Shown piece by piece: positions 19,321 to 28,126 of a DNA stretch of 64,000 bases. Location of the stretch: contig NZ_KQ949075.1 of the NCBI RefSeq assembly GCF_001514305.1, positions 407,443 through 471,442 of the forward strand. The letters run 5' to 3'. The DNA is from Streptomyces dysideae. GTDB lineage: Bacteria > Actinomycetota > Actinomycetes > Streptomycetales > Streptomycetaceae. A program made the position numbers and the translations under genes. Under the pieces are notes generated by a model, which was given only the letters and a program-made list of their open reading frames with translations, was not told the origin of the DNA and made no database searches. Positions within the stretch are counted from its first letter, which is position 1. Each line of letters opens with the position of its first letter.

Positions 19321-19947
19321 ATGCTGAAGGTAGGCCTCACCGGTGGCATCGGCGCCGGCAAGAGCGAGGTGTCGCGGCTGCTCGTCGAGTGCGGGGCCGT
19401 GCTGATCGACGCGGACCGTATCGCGCGCGAGGTCGTCGCGCCCGGGACCCCCGGGCTCGCCGCGGTCGTCGAGGCCTTCGGCGAGGAGGTGCTCGCCCCG
19501 GACGGCAGCCTGGACCGGCCCCGACTCGGCTCCATCGTCTTCGCCGACCCGGACAAGCTCGCCGTACTGAACTCGATCGTGCACCCCCTGGTCGGCGCCC
19601 GCTCCCGCGAGCTCGAACAGGCCGCCGCCGAGGACGCCGTCGTCGTCCATGACGTCCCGCTCCTCACGGAGAACGGCCTCGCACCGCTGTACGACGTCGT
19701 GGTCGTCGTCGACGCCGGCACTGAGACCCAGCTGGACCGGCTGGTCCGGCTGCGCGGCATGACCGAGGAGGACGCACGCGCGCGTATGGCCGCGCAGGCG
19801 ACCCGCGAGAAGCGCCTGGAGATCGCGGACGTCGTCATCGACAACGACGTACCGCTGGAAGACCTCCGGCGGCGTGTGAGGGACGTATGGGACGAGCTCG
19901 TACGCAGGGCACACGCGTCCCAGGAGCCCCGGCGGCCTCAGGAATAG
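19321..19947 (+). CDS. coaE: Dephospho-CoA kinase
   Basis: A 208-residue enzyme that phosphorylates the 3'-hydroxyl of the ribose of dephospho-CoA, the last step of coenzyme A synthesis. The P-loop is TGGIGAGKS (residues 7-15), followed by [12 protein letters not shown], the Asp-containing CoA-binding region, [16 protein letters not shown] and DNDVPLE, all typical of CoaE. Length fits the short (single-domain) form. Start: ATG at 19321, placed 7 bases after a -10 element, so the mRNA is probably leaderless; the frame is open upstream through the PAC2 gene in another reading frame but has no signal. Confidence 0.95.
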   Translation: MLKVGLTGGIGAGKSEVSRLLVECGAVLIDADRIAREVVAPGTPGLAAVVEAFGEEVLAPDGSLDRPRLGSIVFADPDKLAVLNSIVHPLVGARSRELEQAAAEDAVVVHDVPLLTENGLAPLYDVVVVVDAGTETQLDRLVRLRGMTEEDARARMAAQATREKRLEIADVVIDNDVPLEDLRRRVRDVWDELVRRAHASQEPRRPQE

Positions 19948-19996
19948 CGTCCCCAGGAGGGGCGTTGAACCCTTCCAGTGAGGGAAGGACTCTGCC

Positions 19997-20377
19997 GTGC
20001 CCGAGACCAGCGGTTCGACCGGACGTACTCCGGAGACCCATGTCATCGACTTCCGTGCCGCCGAGCATCTGCTCGCCGCACGTGATCCGCGGGGCGCGGT
20101 GAAGCTGCTCGACGAGGTCATCGCCGCGCACCCGGAGAACACCGCGGCCCGGCTGCTGCGCGCGCGGGCCTTCTTCGCGGGCGCGCAACTGCGGCCCGCC
20201 GAGCTGGAGTTCACCATCGTCCTGGAGCGCGAGCCGGACAACGCGTTCGCGCACTTCGCGCTCGCCCGCACCTACGAGCGCCAGGGGCGGCACGACCTGT
20301 CCAAGCGGCACTTCCGTCTGGCGGCCGCGCTGGACCCGAACCCGGAGTACCTGAAGGCGGCCCGGTTCGGCTCCTGA
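19997..20377 (+). CDS. Tetratricopeptide-repeat protein
   Basis: A 126-residue soluble protein made of about three helical TPR units (AAEHLLAARDPRGAVKLLDE, RLLRARAFFAGAQLRPAELE, ALARTYERQGRHDLSKRHFR). TPRs mediate protein-protein contacts; no catalytic domain is present. It starts at a GTG 49 bases after coaE, with GGGAAGG upstream, and probably shares the coaE transcript. It converges with the DUF6343 gene (14-base gap). Partner unknown. Confidence 0.8.
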   Translation: MPETSGSTGRTPETHVIDFRAAEHLLAARDPRGAVKLLDEVIAAHPENTAARLLRARAFFAGAQLRPAELEFTIVLEREPDNAFAHFALARTYERQGRHDLSKRHFRLAAALDPNPEYLKAARFGS

Positions 20378-20391
20378 GCGGCGGACAGGCC

Positions 20392-20682
20392 CTAAGGGCT
20401 CCGGTCCTCCGGTGGACGGTAGGGATGGTCCTCGATCGGGCGGTACGGCGGGACGTCACGGCCCGGCTGGTAGTGCGGGCCCTGGCGGATGTGTCTGAGG
20501 ATCATGGCCATGTCGATGGTGACGACCAGCCACAGCACCCCGCAGGCGGCGGCCCACCCGGGCCGTCCGGCGAGCGTGAACGCGGCCGTCCCGAAGGTCG
20601 CCCAGAGCAGCCCCCACAGGCTCAGCCAGAACCGCAGCCGCAGTGCACTGCGCGCTGTCGCCGGCTCACTGCCCGTACGCAT
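20392..20682 (-). CDS. DUF6343 family membrane protein
   Basis: A 96-residue protein with two hydrophobic segments (FWLSLWGLLWATFGTAAF and AAACGVLWLVVTIDMAMIL) and a tail of repeated PYRP elements (DVPPYRPIEDHPYRPPEDR). It matches the DUF6343 family of Streptomyces as I remember it. The ATG at 20682 is preceded by AGGAG; the frame is open further upstream but overlaps the divergent gene region. Role unknown, probably in the inner membrane with a cytoplasmic proline-rich tail. Confidence 0.8.
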   Translation of the reverse strand: MRTGSEPATARSALRLRFWLSLWGLLWATFGTAAFTLAGRPGWAAACGVLWLVVTIDMAMILRHIRQGPHYQPGRDVPPYRPIEDHPYRPPEDRSP

Positions 20683-20758
20683 CGGGACCACTACTCCTGC
20701 TTCGGAACGTACTCTTCGTTGCGGACGTTCACAAAGGGGTCTGAACAGGGGGACGCGC

Positions 20759-21673
20759 GTGCTGCCGTATGGCGATGAGCTGGCCGAGGTGCTGCTGGAC
20801 CTCGCGATACCGCACGAGGACATCAACGAACTCGTACGGATGCGCCGACGGGTGACGGACGACCCGGAGCTGCTGCGGTTCCTGGAGGCGTCGGTCGACG
20901 AGCTCGTCCGGGGCGTCGGGGAGATCGGCGACGGCCCGGCCGACTTGTCCGGGCTCGACTGGGCGTCGGGCGCCCTGCAGCGCTGCTTCCCCGTGTACGT
21001 GTTCGTCGCGGCGCTGCCCTACACACGCACGTACCACCGCGAGCGTGGCATCCCCGCCGACGTCTCCCGGCGTACCCTCGCCGATCTCGGACGGAACATG
21101 GCCGTGCATCGCAGGCGGTACGGCCTGGTCGGCGTACAGGCCCCGGGGTGGCTCGCCCATCACTTCCGCGGTGAGTTGTACCAGCTGGGGCGGCTGCAGT
21201 TCGAGCGGGCGCGGCTGGGGCGGCGTTCGGCGCCGGGGCTCGCCGCGGCCGGGCTGGACCTGGCGCCGGGGGAGCCCTGTCTGAACCTGCACGTCCCCGA
21301 CTTCCACGGCCCGCTGTCCCCGGCCGCCTGCGACCGGTCCCTGGTGCTGGCCCGGGAGTTCTTCGCCCTGCACTATCCGGAGGAGTCCTTCCCGGCGGTG
21401 GTCTGCCACTCCTGGCTGCTGGACGGGCAGTTGAAGCGGTACCTGACGGCGGACTCCAACATCGTGCGCTTCCAGGAGCGGTTCCGGATCTCCCGCGCGG
21501 ACGCCGAGCCGACCGACACCGAGCCCGTCCAGTTCGTGTTCGGCGACCCGGAGCTGCCGGTCCAGGAGCTGCCGCGGCGTACGGCGGTGGAGCGGGCCGT
21601 GGGGGACCATCTGCGGGCGGGAGGGCACTGGTACATCGGGCACGGGTGGTTCCCGTTCGGCGGTCGCGAGTGA
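20759..21673 (+). CDS. GNAT-like acyltransferase domain protein
   Basis: A 304-residue protein starting GTG CTG CCG TAT after a GGGGGA ribosome site. It has the two-part layout of the NAT_N/GNAT_C acyltransferase-like proteins: an all-helical N-terminal part (about 1-130, including DLGRNMAVHRRRYG) and a C-terminal alpha/beta part with LNLHVPDFHGPLSP, AVVCHSWLLDGQL and HWYIGHGWFPFGG. The HVPDFHGPLS and CHSWLLD motifs are typical of this family. The acyl donor and acceptor are unknown. It is divergent from the DUF6343 gene and 87 bases upstream of the doxX-like gene. Confidence 0.7.
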   Translation: MLPYGDELAEVLLDLAIPHEDINELVRMRRRVTDDPELLRFLEASVDELVRGVGEIGDGPADLSGLDWASGALQRCFPVYVFVAALPYTRTYHRERGIPADVSRRTLADLGRNMAVHRRRYGLVGVQAPGWLAHHFRGELYQLGRLQFERARLGRRSAPGLAAAGLDLAPGEPCLNLHVPDFHGPLSPAACDRSLVLAREFFALHYPEESFPAVVCHSWLLDGQLKRYLTADSNIVRFQERFRISRADAEPTDTEPVQFVFGDPELPVQELPRRTAVERAVGDHLRAGGHWYIGHGWFPFGGRE

Positions 21674-21760
21674 AATTCCGGCGTACGGCGATGAGTTCCG
21701 GAGCATGCCCCGGTCCATCCCTGTGACAGCACCACGGACCGCTTCCCACAGGAGACCCTC

Positions 21761-22206
21761 ATGTCCGAGACCACCGCCCCGCTCAGGTCCGGCACCGTCG
21801 TCGCCGAGCCCGCGACCGCCCGTGGCCGCCGCGCCCGTGTCGCCCTGCGCGGCCTGCAGGTGCTGCTCGCCCTGTTCTACGCGATCGCGAGCGCCCTGCC
21901 CAAGCTGATCGCACACCCCTCGGCCGCCGAGGGCTTCGACGAGATGGGCTGGGGCAGCGCGGGGATGTACACCATCGGTGTCCTCGAACTGGCCGGTGCG
22001 ATCGCCCTGTTGATCCCGGTGCTGCAGTCGGTGTCCGCGGTGGCGCTGAGCGCGCTGATGGTGGGCGCGTTCGTCGTCCAGGTCACGGTCTTCGAGGGCG
22101 AGAACGCGGCCACACCGCTCATCCTGATCGTGCCGCTCGCCCTCGTCGCGTACGCGCGGCGCGGGCACAACGCGGATCTGCTGCGACTGGTCCGACGACG
22201 GTCCGG

Positions 22207-22213
<7 letters not shown>
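21761..22213 (+). CDS. DoxX-like membrane protein
   Basis: A 150-residue four-helix membrane protein of the DoxX/DUF4870-like group: helices around 30-50 (LQVLLALFYAIASALPKLI), 68-90, 92-112 and 117-135. The conserved SALPKLIAHPSAAEGFDEMGW region is family-typical. The ATG at 21761 follows AGGAGACCCTC. It overlaps the end of the convergent S4 gene by 7 bases. Function unknown; DoxX-family proteins are often linked with redox or stress genes. Confidence 0.8.
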
Positions 22214-22770
<557 letters not shown>

Positions 22771-22847
22771 GCCTCGACCTTAATCCCCCGGACCAGGTGC
22801 ACCGGGGGAATTTCCCGGCACTCATGGCCCGGCTCTACGGTGGTGCC

Positions 22848-23543
22848 ATGGACGCACTGGCCGATCTCGACCGGCGGGTCGCGGGCTGCCGGGCCTGCCC
22901 GCGGCTGGTGGCCTGGCGTGAGGAGGTGGCCCGTACCAGGCGTACCGCCTTCGCCGACCAGACGTACTGGGGGCGGCCGGTGCCGGGCTTCGGGCCGCCG
23001 GACGCCCGGCTGCTGATCGTCGGGCTCGCCCCGGCGGCGCACGGCGGCAATCGGACCGGGCGGATGTTCACCGGGGACCGGTCGGGAGACGTGCTGTACC
23101 AGGCGCTGTACGACGTGGGTCTGGCGTCGCAGCCCACCTCCGTCGGGGCGGATGACGGTCTGGAGCTGTACGGCGTCCGCGTCACCTCGCCCGTGCACTG
23201 CGCCCCGCCCGCCAACAAGCCCACCCCGGGGGAGCGGGACACCTGCCGGCCCTGGCTGGTGCGGGAGCTGCGGCTGCTGCGGCCGACCCTGCGGGCGGTG
23301 GTCGTCCTGGGCGCCTTCGGCTGGCAGGCGACGCTGCCCGCGCTGGCGGAGGCGGGGTGGAGCGTGCCGAGGCCGCGGCCCGCCTTCGGGCACGGGGTGC
23401 GGGTTCCGCTCGACGGGATCGACCTCTTCGGGTGCTTCCACGTCAGCCAGCGGAACACCTTCACCGGGCGGCTGACGCCCGCGATGCTGCGCGAGGTGCT
23501 GCGCACGGCGGCGGAGGCGGCGGGGCCGGGGGCCGGGAATTGA
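22848..23543 (+). CDS. Type-5 uracil-DNA glycosylase (UdgB)
   Basis: A 231-residue Fe-S uracil-DNA glycosylase that removes uracil (and in characterised members other deaminated bases) from DNA. Four cysteines suited to a 4Fe-4S cluster: CRACP near the N-terminus, then VHCAPP and RDTC. Motif A is GLAPAAHGGNRTGRMFTGD, the type-5 form lacking the usual catalytic Asp/Asn; the motif-B region is FHVSQRNTFTGRL. The ATG at 22848 has no ribosome site and lies just after TACGGT, so it is likely leaderless. The upstream -35 region does not match the damage motif of the other repair genes here. Confidence 0.88.
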   Translation: MDALADLDRRVAGCRACPRLVAWREEVARTRRTAFADQTYWGRPVPGFGPPDARLLIVGLAPAAHGGNRTGRMFTGDRSGDVLYQALYDVGLASQPTSVGADDGLELYGVRVTSPVHCAPPANKPTPGERDTCRPWLVRELRLLRPTLRAVVVLGAFGWQATLPALAEAGWSVPRPRPAFGHGVRVPLDGIDLFGCFHVSQRNTFTGRLTPAMLREVLRTAAEAAGPGAGN

Positions 23544-23580
23544 GGCGACGGGACGGACGTCCGGGCGTTACGGTGCCCTG

Positions 23581-24543
23581 ATGGCTCTCTACCCGGAGAT
23601 CGAACCGTACGACCACGGCATGCTCGACGCCGGTGACGGCAACCGCGTCTACTGGGAGACCTGCGGAAACCCGCGGGGCAAGCCGGCGGTGGTGCTGCAC
23701 GGCGGGCCGGGATCCGGCTGCACGCCGTACTTCCGGCGGCTGTTCGACCCCGCCGCGTACCGGATCGTGCTGCTCGACCAGCGCGGGTGCGGGCGTTCGA
23801 CGCCGCACGCGAGCGTGTACGACACGGACATGAGCGTGAACACGACCGCTCATCTGCTCGCCGATCTGGAGCTGCTGCGGCGGCATCTGGGGATCGAGCG
23901 GTGGCTGGTGTGGGGCGTGTCATGGGGGTCGGTGCTGGGGCTGCGGTACGCGCAGACGCATCCGGCAGTCGTGTCCGAGCTGGTGCTGACCGGGGTCGCG
24001 ACCGCGGCGAGTGCCGAAGTGGCCCTGCTGACCAGGGGACTTGGGCAGATCTTCCCGGAGGCCTTCGAACGGTTCCTGGCGGAACTGCCCGCCGACGAGC
24101 GGGACGGCGACCTCGCCGCCGCCTGCAACCGGCTGATCGAGTCGCCCGATCCCGAGGTGCGGGCGCGGGCGGCGCGGGCCTGGACGGACTGGGAGACGGC
24201 CTGCGTTCCCGCGCCGCCGCGGTCCGTCCCGCGGTACGAGGACCCGAGGTTCCGTATGGCCTTCGCCCGCACTGTCACGCACTACTTCGGCAACGACCAC
24301 TTCCTGGGCGAGGGCAACGACGAGGGCGTGGTCCTGCGGGACGCGCCGCTGCTGAAGGACATCCCGGGCACGCTGGTGCAGGGCAGCCTCGACTTCGGGA
24401 ACCTGCTCGGCGTCGTCTGGCGGCTCCGGCACGCCTGGCCCGGGAGTGAGCTGGTCGTCGTGGACGACGTCGGCCACAACGCGGGCGCGCCGGGTGTCGC
24501 GGCGGCGCTCGTGGCGGCGACGGACAAGTACGCGGTGCGCTAG
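23581..24543 (+). CDS. pip: Prolyl iminopeptidase
   Basis: A 320-residue alpha/beta-hydrolase of the S33 family that releases N-terminal proline from peptides. Signature elements: oxyanion-hole HGGPGSG, LLDQRGCGRSTPH, nucleophile elbow GVSWGS, late Asp in GSLDFGN and His in DVGHNAG. The protein lacks a signal peptide and is cytoplasmic. It lies 37 bases after the UdgB gene, with no obvious promoter or ribosome site, and could be co-transcribed or leaderless. Confidence 0.92.
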   Translation: MALYPEIEPYDHGMLDAGDGNRVYWETCGNPRGKPAVVLHGGPGSGCTPYFRRLFDPAAYRIVLLDQRGCGRSTPHASVYDTDMSVNTTAHLLADLELLRRHLGIERWLVWGVSWGSVLGLRYAQTHPAVVSELVLTGVATAASAEVALLTRGLGQIFPEAFERFLAELPADERDGDLAAACNRLIESPDPEVRARAARAWTDWETACVPAPPRSVPRYEDPRFRMAFARTVTHYFGNDHFLGEGNDEGVVLRDAPLLKDIPGTLVQGSLDFGNLLGVVWRLRHAWPGSELVVVDDVGHNAGAPGVAAALVAATDKYAVR

Positions 24544-24548
24544 GAGAC

Positions 24549-25217
24549 TTACTCGGCGTCCTCGAACAACTGCCGTACCGTCGACCGGTAGTTGGTCCGC
24601 ACGTGGGTGAGCGCGTGCGCGCGGGCCCGTTCCGGGTCGCCGGAGGCGATCGCCTCGTACAACTCGCGGTGTTCCACCAGTAGTTGGGGCCACTCCTCGT
24701 TGCGCCGGGTCATCCAGCGCAGCCGGCCGGCGACCGGTTCGAGGGCGGCTATCAGCAGGCTGTTGCCCGCCATGGCCACGATGCGGTCGTGCAGACGGCT
24801 GTTGACGTCCGTGATCACTTCGGCGTCCCCGGCCTCGGTCGCGACGGCCGCGCGCTCCAGGAGCTCCTCGACCTCGGCCAGGTCGGCCGGTGTCGCCTTC
24901 GACGCGGCGAGCCCGGCGGCGTAGACCTCCAGTGCCTCGCGCAGCTCGAACAGTTCCCTGACGTCGTTCGGGGTCAGTCGTCGTACGACCGTGCGGCGTG
25001 GCGTCTCGAAGTGGACGAACCCCTCGGCGACCAGTGCGCGGATCGCCTCGCGGACCGGTACCCGGGAGACCCCGAAGCGGTCGGCCAGCTCCCGCTCGAC
25101 GAGCCGGTCGCCCGGGCGGAGGCGGCCCGCGATGATCTCCTGCCGGAGGGTGGCCAGGACGCGCTCGCGGACGGCGCCGAGGGGTTCGATCTTCGTCGTG
25201 GAGCTCATGAAGCCCAT
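24549..25217 (-). CDS. GntR-family regulator (FCD/FadR subfamily)
   Basis: A 222-residue repressor-type regulator. The winged helix-turn-helix is at about 12-75 (LRPGDRLVERELADRFGVSRVPVREAIRAL), followed by a helical FCD ligand-binding domain (about 85-205: LFELREALEVYAAGLA, INSRLHDRIVAMAGN-type sequence, HRELYEAIASGD) with the Asp/His/His set that binds metal and ligand. It is divergent from the NCS1 permease/racemase operon and a perfect palindrome lies between them (25301-25314), so it very probably controls that operon and possibly itself. Confidence 0.9.
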   Translation of the reverse strand: MGFMSSTTKIEPLGAVRERVLATLRQEIIAGRLRPGDRLVERELADRFGVSRVPVREAIRALVAEGFVHFETPRRTVVRRLTPNDVRELFELREALEVYAAGLAASKATPADLAEVEELLERAAVATEAGDAEVITDVNSRLHDRIVAMAGNSLLIAALEPVAGRLRWMTRRNEEWPQLLVEHRELYEAIASGDPERARAHALTHVRTNYRSTVRQLFEDAE

Positions 25218-25300
25218 CTTCGCCGACTCAGGTGTGTTTTACGGAGCGTTAACAAAGGCGACATCGGTCGGAACGGTTGACGGGAGGACCATTACGGCTG

Positions 25301-25314
25301 TTTGGTATACCAAA
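25301..25314. promoter_or_regulatory. GntR operator palindrome
   Basis: TTTGGTATACCAAA is a perfect 14-base inverted repeat, matching the usual core of FadR-type GntR sites (TNGTNNNACNA-like). It is 57 bases before the NCS1 gene and 83 bases before the divergent regulator gene. Confidence 0.75.
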
Positions 25315-25370
25315 CCAAATGGCTGCAGCCCTCCGCTCCCTTCTAGGTCCCCCTTGCTCCTGGAGGCCCC

Positions 25371-26849
25371 GTGTCCCTCGCCGATCATGCCGAAGCCACC
25401 AGTACACCGGAGTTCGTCCCCGATCCCCGGCTCACCAACGAAGACCTCGCGCCCGCGGGCAAGCGCAACTGGAAGGTCTTCGACCTCTTCGCCATGTGGA
25501 TGTCCGACGTCCACAACCTCGGCAACTACACGTTCGCGGCCGGCCTGCTGGTCCTCGGCATGAACGTGTGGCAGGTCTTCACGTCCCTGCTCGTCGGCTT
25601 CGTGATCATCTACATCGGCATGAACTGGATGGGGAAGATCGGCCAGCGCCACGGCGTCCCGTTCCCCGTCGTCAGCCGCATCAGCTTCGGCGTCTGGGGC
25701 GCCAACATCCCGGCGCTGATCCGGGCCGTGATCGCCATCATGTGGTACGGCATCCAGACCTACCTCGCGTCCGTGGCGGTCAACATCATGCTGCTGGCCG
25801 CCTGGCCCGGGCTGGAGTCCTGGACGCACAACTCCTTCCTGGGCCTGCACGGGCTCGGCTGGATGACCTTCGTCGCGCTGTGGCTGATCCAGGCGGCGAT
25901 CATCAGCCAGGGCATGGAGTCGGTGCGGAAGTTCCAGGACTTCTGCGGGCCGGCGATCTGGCTCGTCATGATCGCGCTCGCCGTGTGGATCCTCGCCAAG
26001 GCCGGCTGGACGATCTCGCTCACCTCGACCCCGAACCCGGTCTCCGTCGGTGAGCAGTGGCGGCAGTGGTTCGGCGCGATCGGGCTGATCCTCGCCACCT
26101 ACGGCACGCTGATGCTCAACTTCTGCGACTTCTCGCGCTTCTCGCCCGACTACAAGACGGTCCGGCGCGGCAACTTCTGGGGCCTGCCCATCAACTCGAC
26201 GGCGTTCGTGGTCGTCTCGGTCATCGTCACGGCCGGCTCGATCGAGGTCTTCGGCAAGGCCATCACCGAACCGGCCTACCTGGTGGCCGAGATCGGCAAC
26301 ACCTGGGTGCTGGTGCTGGGCGCGCTGACCTTCGCCATCGCCACCATGGGCGTCAACATCGTCGCCAACTTCGTCTCCCCGGCGTACGACCTGGCCAACG
26401 TCTGGCCGCAGAAGATCACCTTCAAGGTCGGCGGCATGATCAGCACGGTGGCCGCGCTGGTGGTGACCCCGTGGAACCTCTTCTCCAACCCCACGGTCGT
26501 CAACTACTTCCTCGGCGGCCTCGGCGCCTTCCTGGGCCCGCTGTTCGGCGTGATCATGGTCGACTACTACTGGGTCAAGCGCGGCCGGGTGAACGTGGAC
26601 GAGCTGTTCGACGCCCGGCCCGGCTCCCCCTACTACTACCGCAAGGGCGTCAACCCCAAGGCGCTGTGGGCGTTCCTGCCGGCGGCGGGTGTCGCGGCCG
26701 TACTCGCCCTGGTGAAGACCTTCAGCGACGTGGCACCGTACTCGTGGTTCATCGGTACGGCCCTGGGGGCCGGGCTGTATGTGCTGCTGTGCCGGTCCGA
26801 GCGTGCGGAGGACGCCGTGGTCACCCCTGAGAAGCCCGTGGAGGTATGA
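25371..26849 (+). CDS. NCS1-family nucleobase/hydantoin permease
   Basis: A 492-residue cation symporter of the NCS1 family with about 12 transmembrane helices. Typical motifs: AGKRNWKVFDLFAMWMSDVHNLGNYT-region (TM1 start), GVPFPVVSRISFGVWGANIP (TM3), and FNFSRF-like NFCDFSRFSPDY in the substrate-binding stretch. Likely substrates are allantoin, hydantoin, uracil or related compounds. Start GTG at 25371, preceded by CTGGAGG. Its end overlaps the racemase start (ATGA), so the two form an operon under the divergent GntR repressor. Confidence 0.88.
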   Translation: MSLADHAEATSTPEFVPDPRLTNEDLAPAGKRNWKVFDLFAMWMSDVHNLGNYTFAAGLLVLGMNVWQVFTSLLVGFVIIYIGMNWMGKIGQRHGVPFPVVSRISFGVWGANIPALIRAVIAIMWYGIQTYLASVAVNIMLLAAWPGLESWTHNSFLGLHGLGWMTFVALWLIQAAIISQGMESVRKFQDFCGPAIWLVMIALAVWILAKAGWTISLTSTPNPVSVGEQWRQWFGAIGLILATYGTLMLNFCDFSRFSPDYKTVRRGNFWGLPINSTAFVVVSVIVTAGSIEVFGKAITEPAYLVAEIGNTWVLVLGALTFAIATMGVNIVANFVSPAYDLANVWPQKITFKVGGMISTVAALVVTPWNLFSNPTVVNYFLGGLGAFLGPLFGVIMVDYYWVKRGRVNVDELFDARPGSPYYYRKGVNPKALWAFLPAAGVAAVLALVKTFSDVAPYSWFIGTALGAGLYVLLCRSERAEDAVVTPEKPVEV

Positions 26850-27577
26850 GCGGCGTGCGCATCGTCGTCACCAACTGCAACACCACGCAGGAGATGACCG
26901 AAGAGATCGTACGAGGTGCCCGGGCCGCCGCAGGCCCGGGCACCACCGTGACCGGGCTGACCCCCGCGTGGGGGCCCGAGTCGGCGGAGGGCTGGCTGGA
27001 CAGTTACCTGTCGGCGGCGGCCGTCCTCGACGCGCTGCGGACGTACGAAGGACCCGCGTACGACGCCGTGGTCATGGCCGGCTTCGGGGAGCACGGGCGC
27101 GAGGGCGTCCGGGAGCTGGTGGACGTCCCGGTCGTCGACATCACGGAGGCGGCCGCGCATCTGGCGTGTCTGCTCGGGCGGCGGTACGGGGTCGTCACCA
27201 CGCTGGAACGGTCGTGCGGGCAGATCGAGGACAGCCTGGAGCTGGCGGGGGTCGGGCGGAACTGCGCGGCGGTGGTGGGTACCGGGCTGAACGTCCTCGA
27301 CCTGGGGGGCGAGGCCCGTACGGAGGCGGCGTTCCTGGCCGCCGCCGAGCGGGCGTGTGCGGCCGGCGCCGAGGTGCTGGTCCTCGGATGTGCCGGGATG
27401 ACCGGGCTGCAGCAGGCGGTGGGGGAGAAGCTGGGGCTGCCGGTGGTCGACGGGGTCGGGGCGGCGGTGAAACTGGCGGAGTCGCTGGTGGGGCTGGGGC
27501 TGACGACCAGCCGGGCGGGGAGCTTCGCGAAGCCGGTGCCGAAGAGGCGGGTCTGGGGGCGGGGGACGCCGGGATAA
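26846..27577 (+). CDS. Asp/Glu/hydantoin racemase family protein, single catalytic Cys
   Basis: A 243-residue protein of the Asp/Glu racemase superfamily (hydantoin/allantoin racemase branch). The second catalytic cysteine is in LVLGCAGMTGLQ, but the position of the first, normally Cys in the A-C-F-G loop, is Gly here (VVMAGFGEHG). One-cysteine members include arylmalonate decarboxylase, so racemisation by the two-base mechanism is doubtful. ATGA overlap couples it to the permease, so it should act on the imported compound. The final 25 residues are basic. Confidence 0.75.
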   Translation: MSGVRIVVTNCNTTQEMTEEIVRGARAAAGPGTTVTGLTPAWGPESAEGWLDSYLSAAAVLDALRTYEGPAYDAVVMAGFGEHGREGVRELVDVPVVDITEAAAHLACLLGRRYGVVTTLERSCGQIEDSLELAGVGRNCAAVVGTGLNVLDLGGEARTEAAFLAAAERACAAGAEVLVLGCAGMTGLQQAVGEKLGLPVVDGVGAAVKLAESLVGLGLTTSRAGSFAKPVPKRRVWGRGTPG

Positions 27578-27700
27578 CCGGCTCGCCGGAATGTGCGGCT
27601 TTGGATGATCACGGGCACCACACGTACTGCGAGGCGGGGGTGGGGTCGGCGGGTGCCGGGATAACGGTCCGGATACTCACGGGCGCCACACATACCGCAC
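27568..27700. repeat. Imperfect local duplication at gene ends
   Basis: GCCGGGATAAC occurs at 27568-27578 and again at 27655-27665; each is followed by a related stretch, TCACGGGCACCACACGTAC (27609-27627) and TCACGGGCGCCACACATAC (27677-27695). The second stretch encodes the end of the GNAT protein on the minus strand (YVWRP stop), and the first would encode YVWCP stop. It looks like an old tandem duplication between the racemase and GNAT genes. Confidence 0.5.
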
Positions 27701-28126
27701 GTCCGGCTCCCGCTCCTCGTTGTCGCTGCCGTCCGTGTACTCGACGGCGACGAAGCCGTGGCGCTCGTAGAAGCGGTGGGCGGGCCGGTTGACCTGGAAG
27801 GTCCACAGGCTCAGCCCCTCCGGACAGCGCTCCTTGGCGAGTGCCACGAAGCGGTCGCCGAGGCCGCTGCCGCGCTGGGCGGGGGCGAGGTAGAGCTGCT
27901 CCAACGACTCCTCGCCGAGGACCATCATCCCCACGACGGCGCTGTGCACCTCGGCCACCCAGGTCTCCTGCCGTGGCACGACCACGTCACGGAAGTACGC
28001 GCGCACCGCGTCGTCGGAGTGGGCCCGGACGACGGTCGGCAGCGCGGCGGCGAAGGACCGCAGCCAGACGCCGGCGACCGCTTCGGCGTCCGCGGCCTCG
28101 GCCCGGCGCAGGACGACCGTCCTCAC
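27677..28126 (-). CDS. GNAT-family N-acetyltransferase
   Basis: A 149-residue acetyltransferase. N-terminal VVLRRAEAADAEAVAGVW begins the fold, MVLGEESLEQLYLAPAQRGSGLGDRFV contains the acetyl-CoA pyrophosphate-binding loop (R/Q-x-x-G-x-G/A form: QRGSGLG), and VNRPAHRFYERHGFVAVE is the terminal helix/strand. Substrate unknown. The start overlaps the end of the RidA gene by 4 bases, so the two are coupled. Confidence 0.88.
   Translation of the reverse strand: MRTVVLRRAEAADAEAVAGVWLRSFAAALPTVVRAHSDDAVRAYFRDVVVPRQETWVAEVHSAVVGMMVLGEESLEQLYLAPAQRGSGLGDRFVALAKERCPEGLSLWTFQVNRPAHRFYERHGFVAVEYTDGSDNEEREPDVRYVWRP

Noticed and set aside
22800..22847. Damage-type promoter for the UdgB gene
   Set aside because: Only a -10-like TACGGT is present; no TGTCAGTG at the right spacing.
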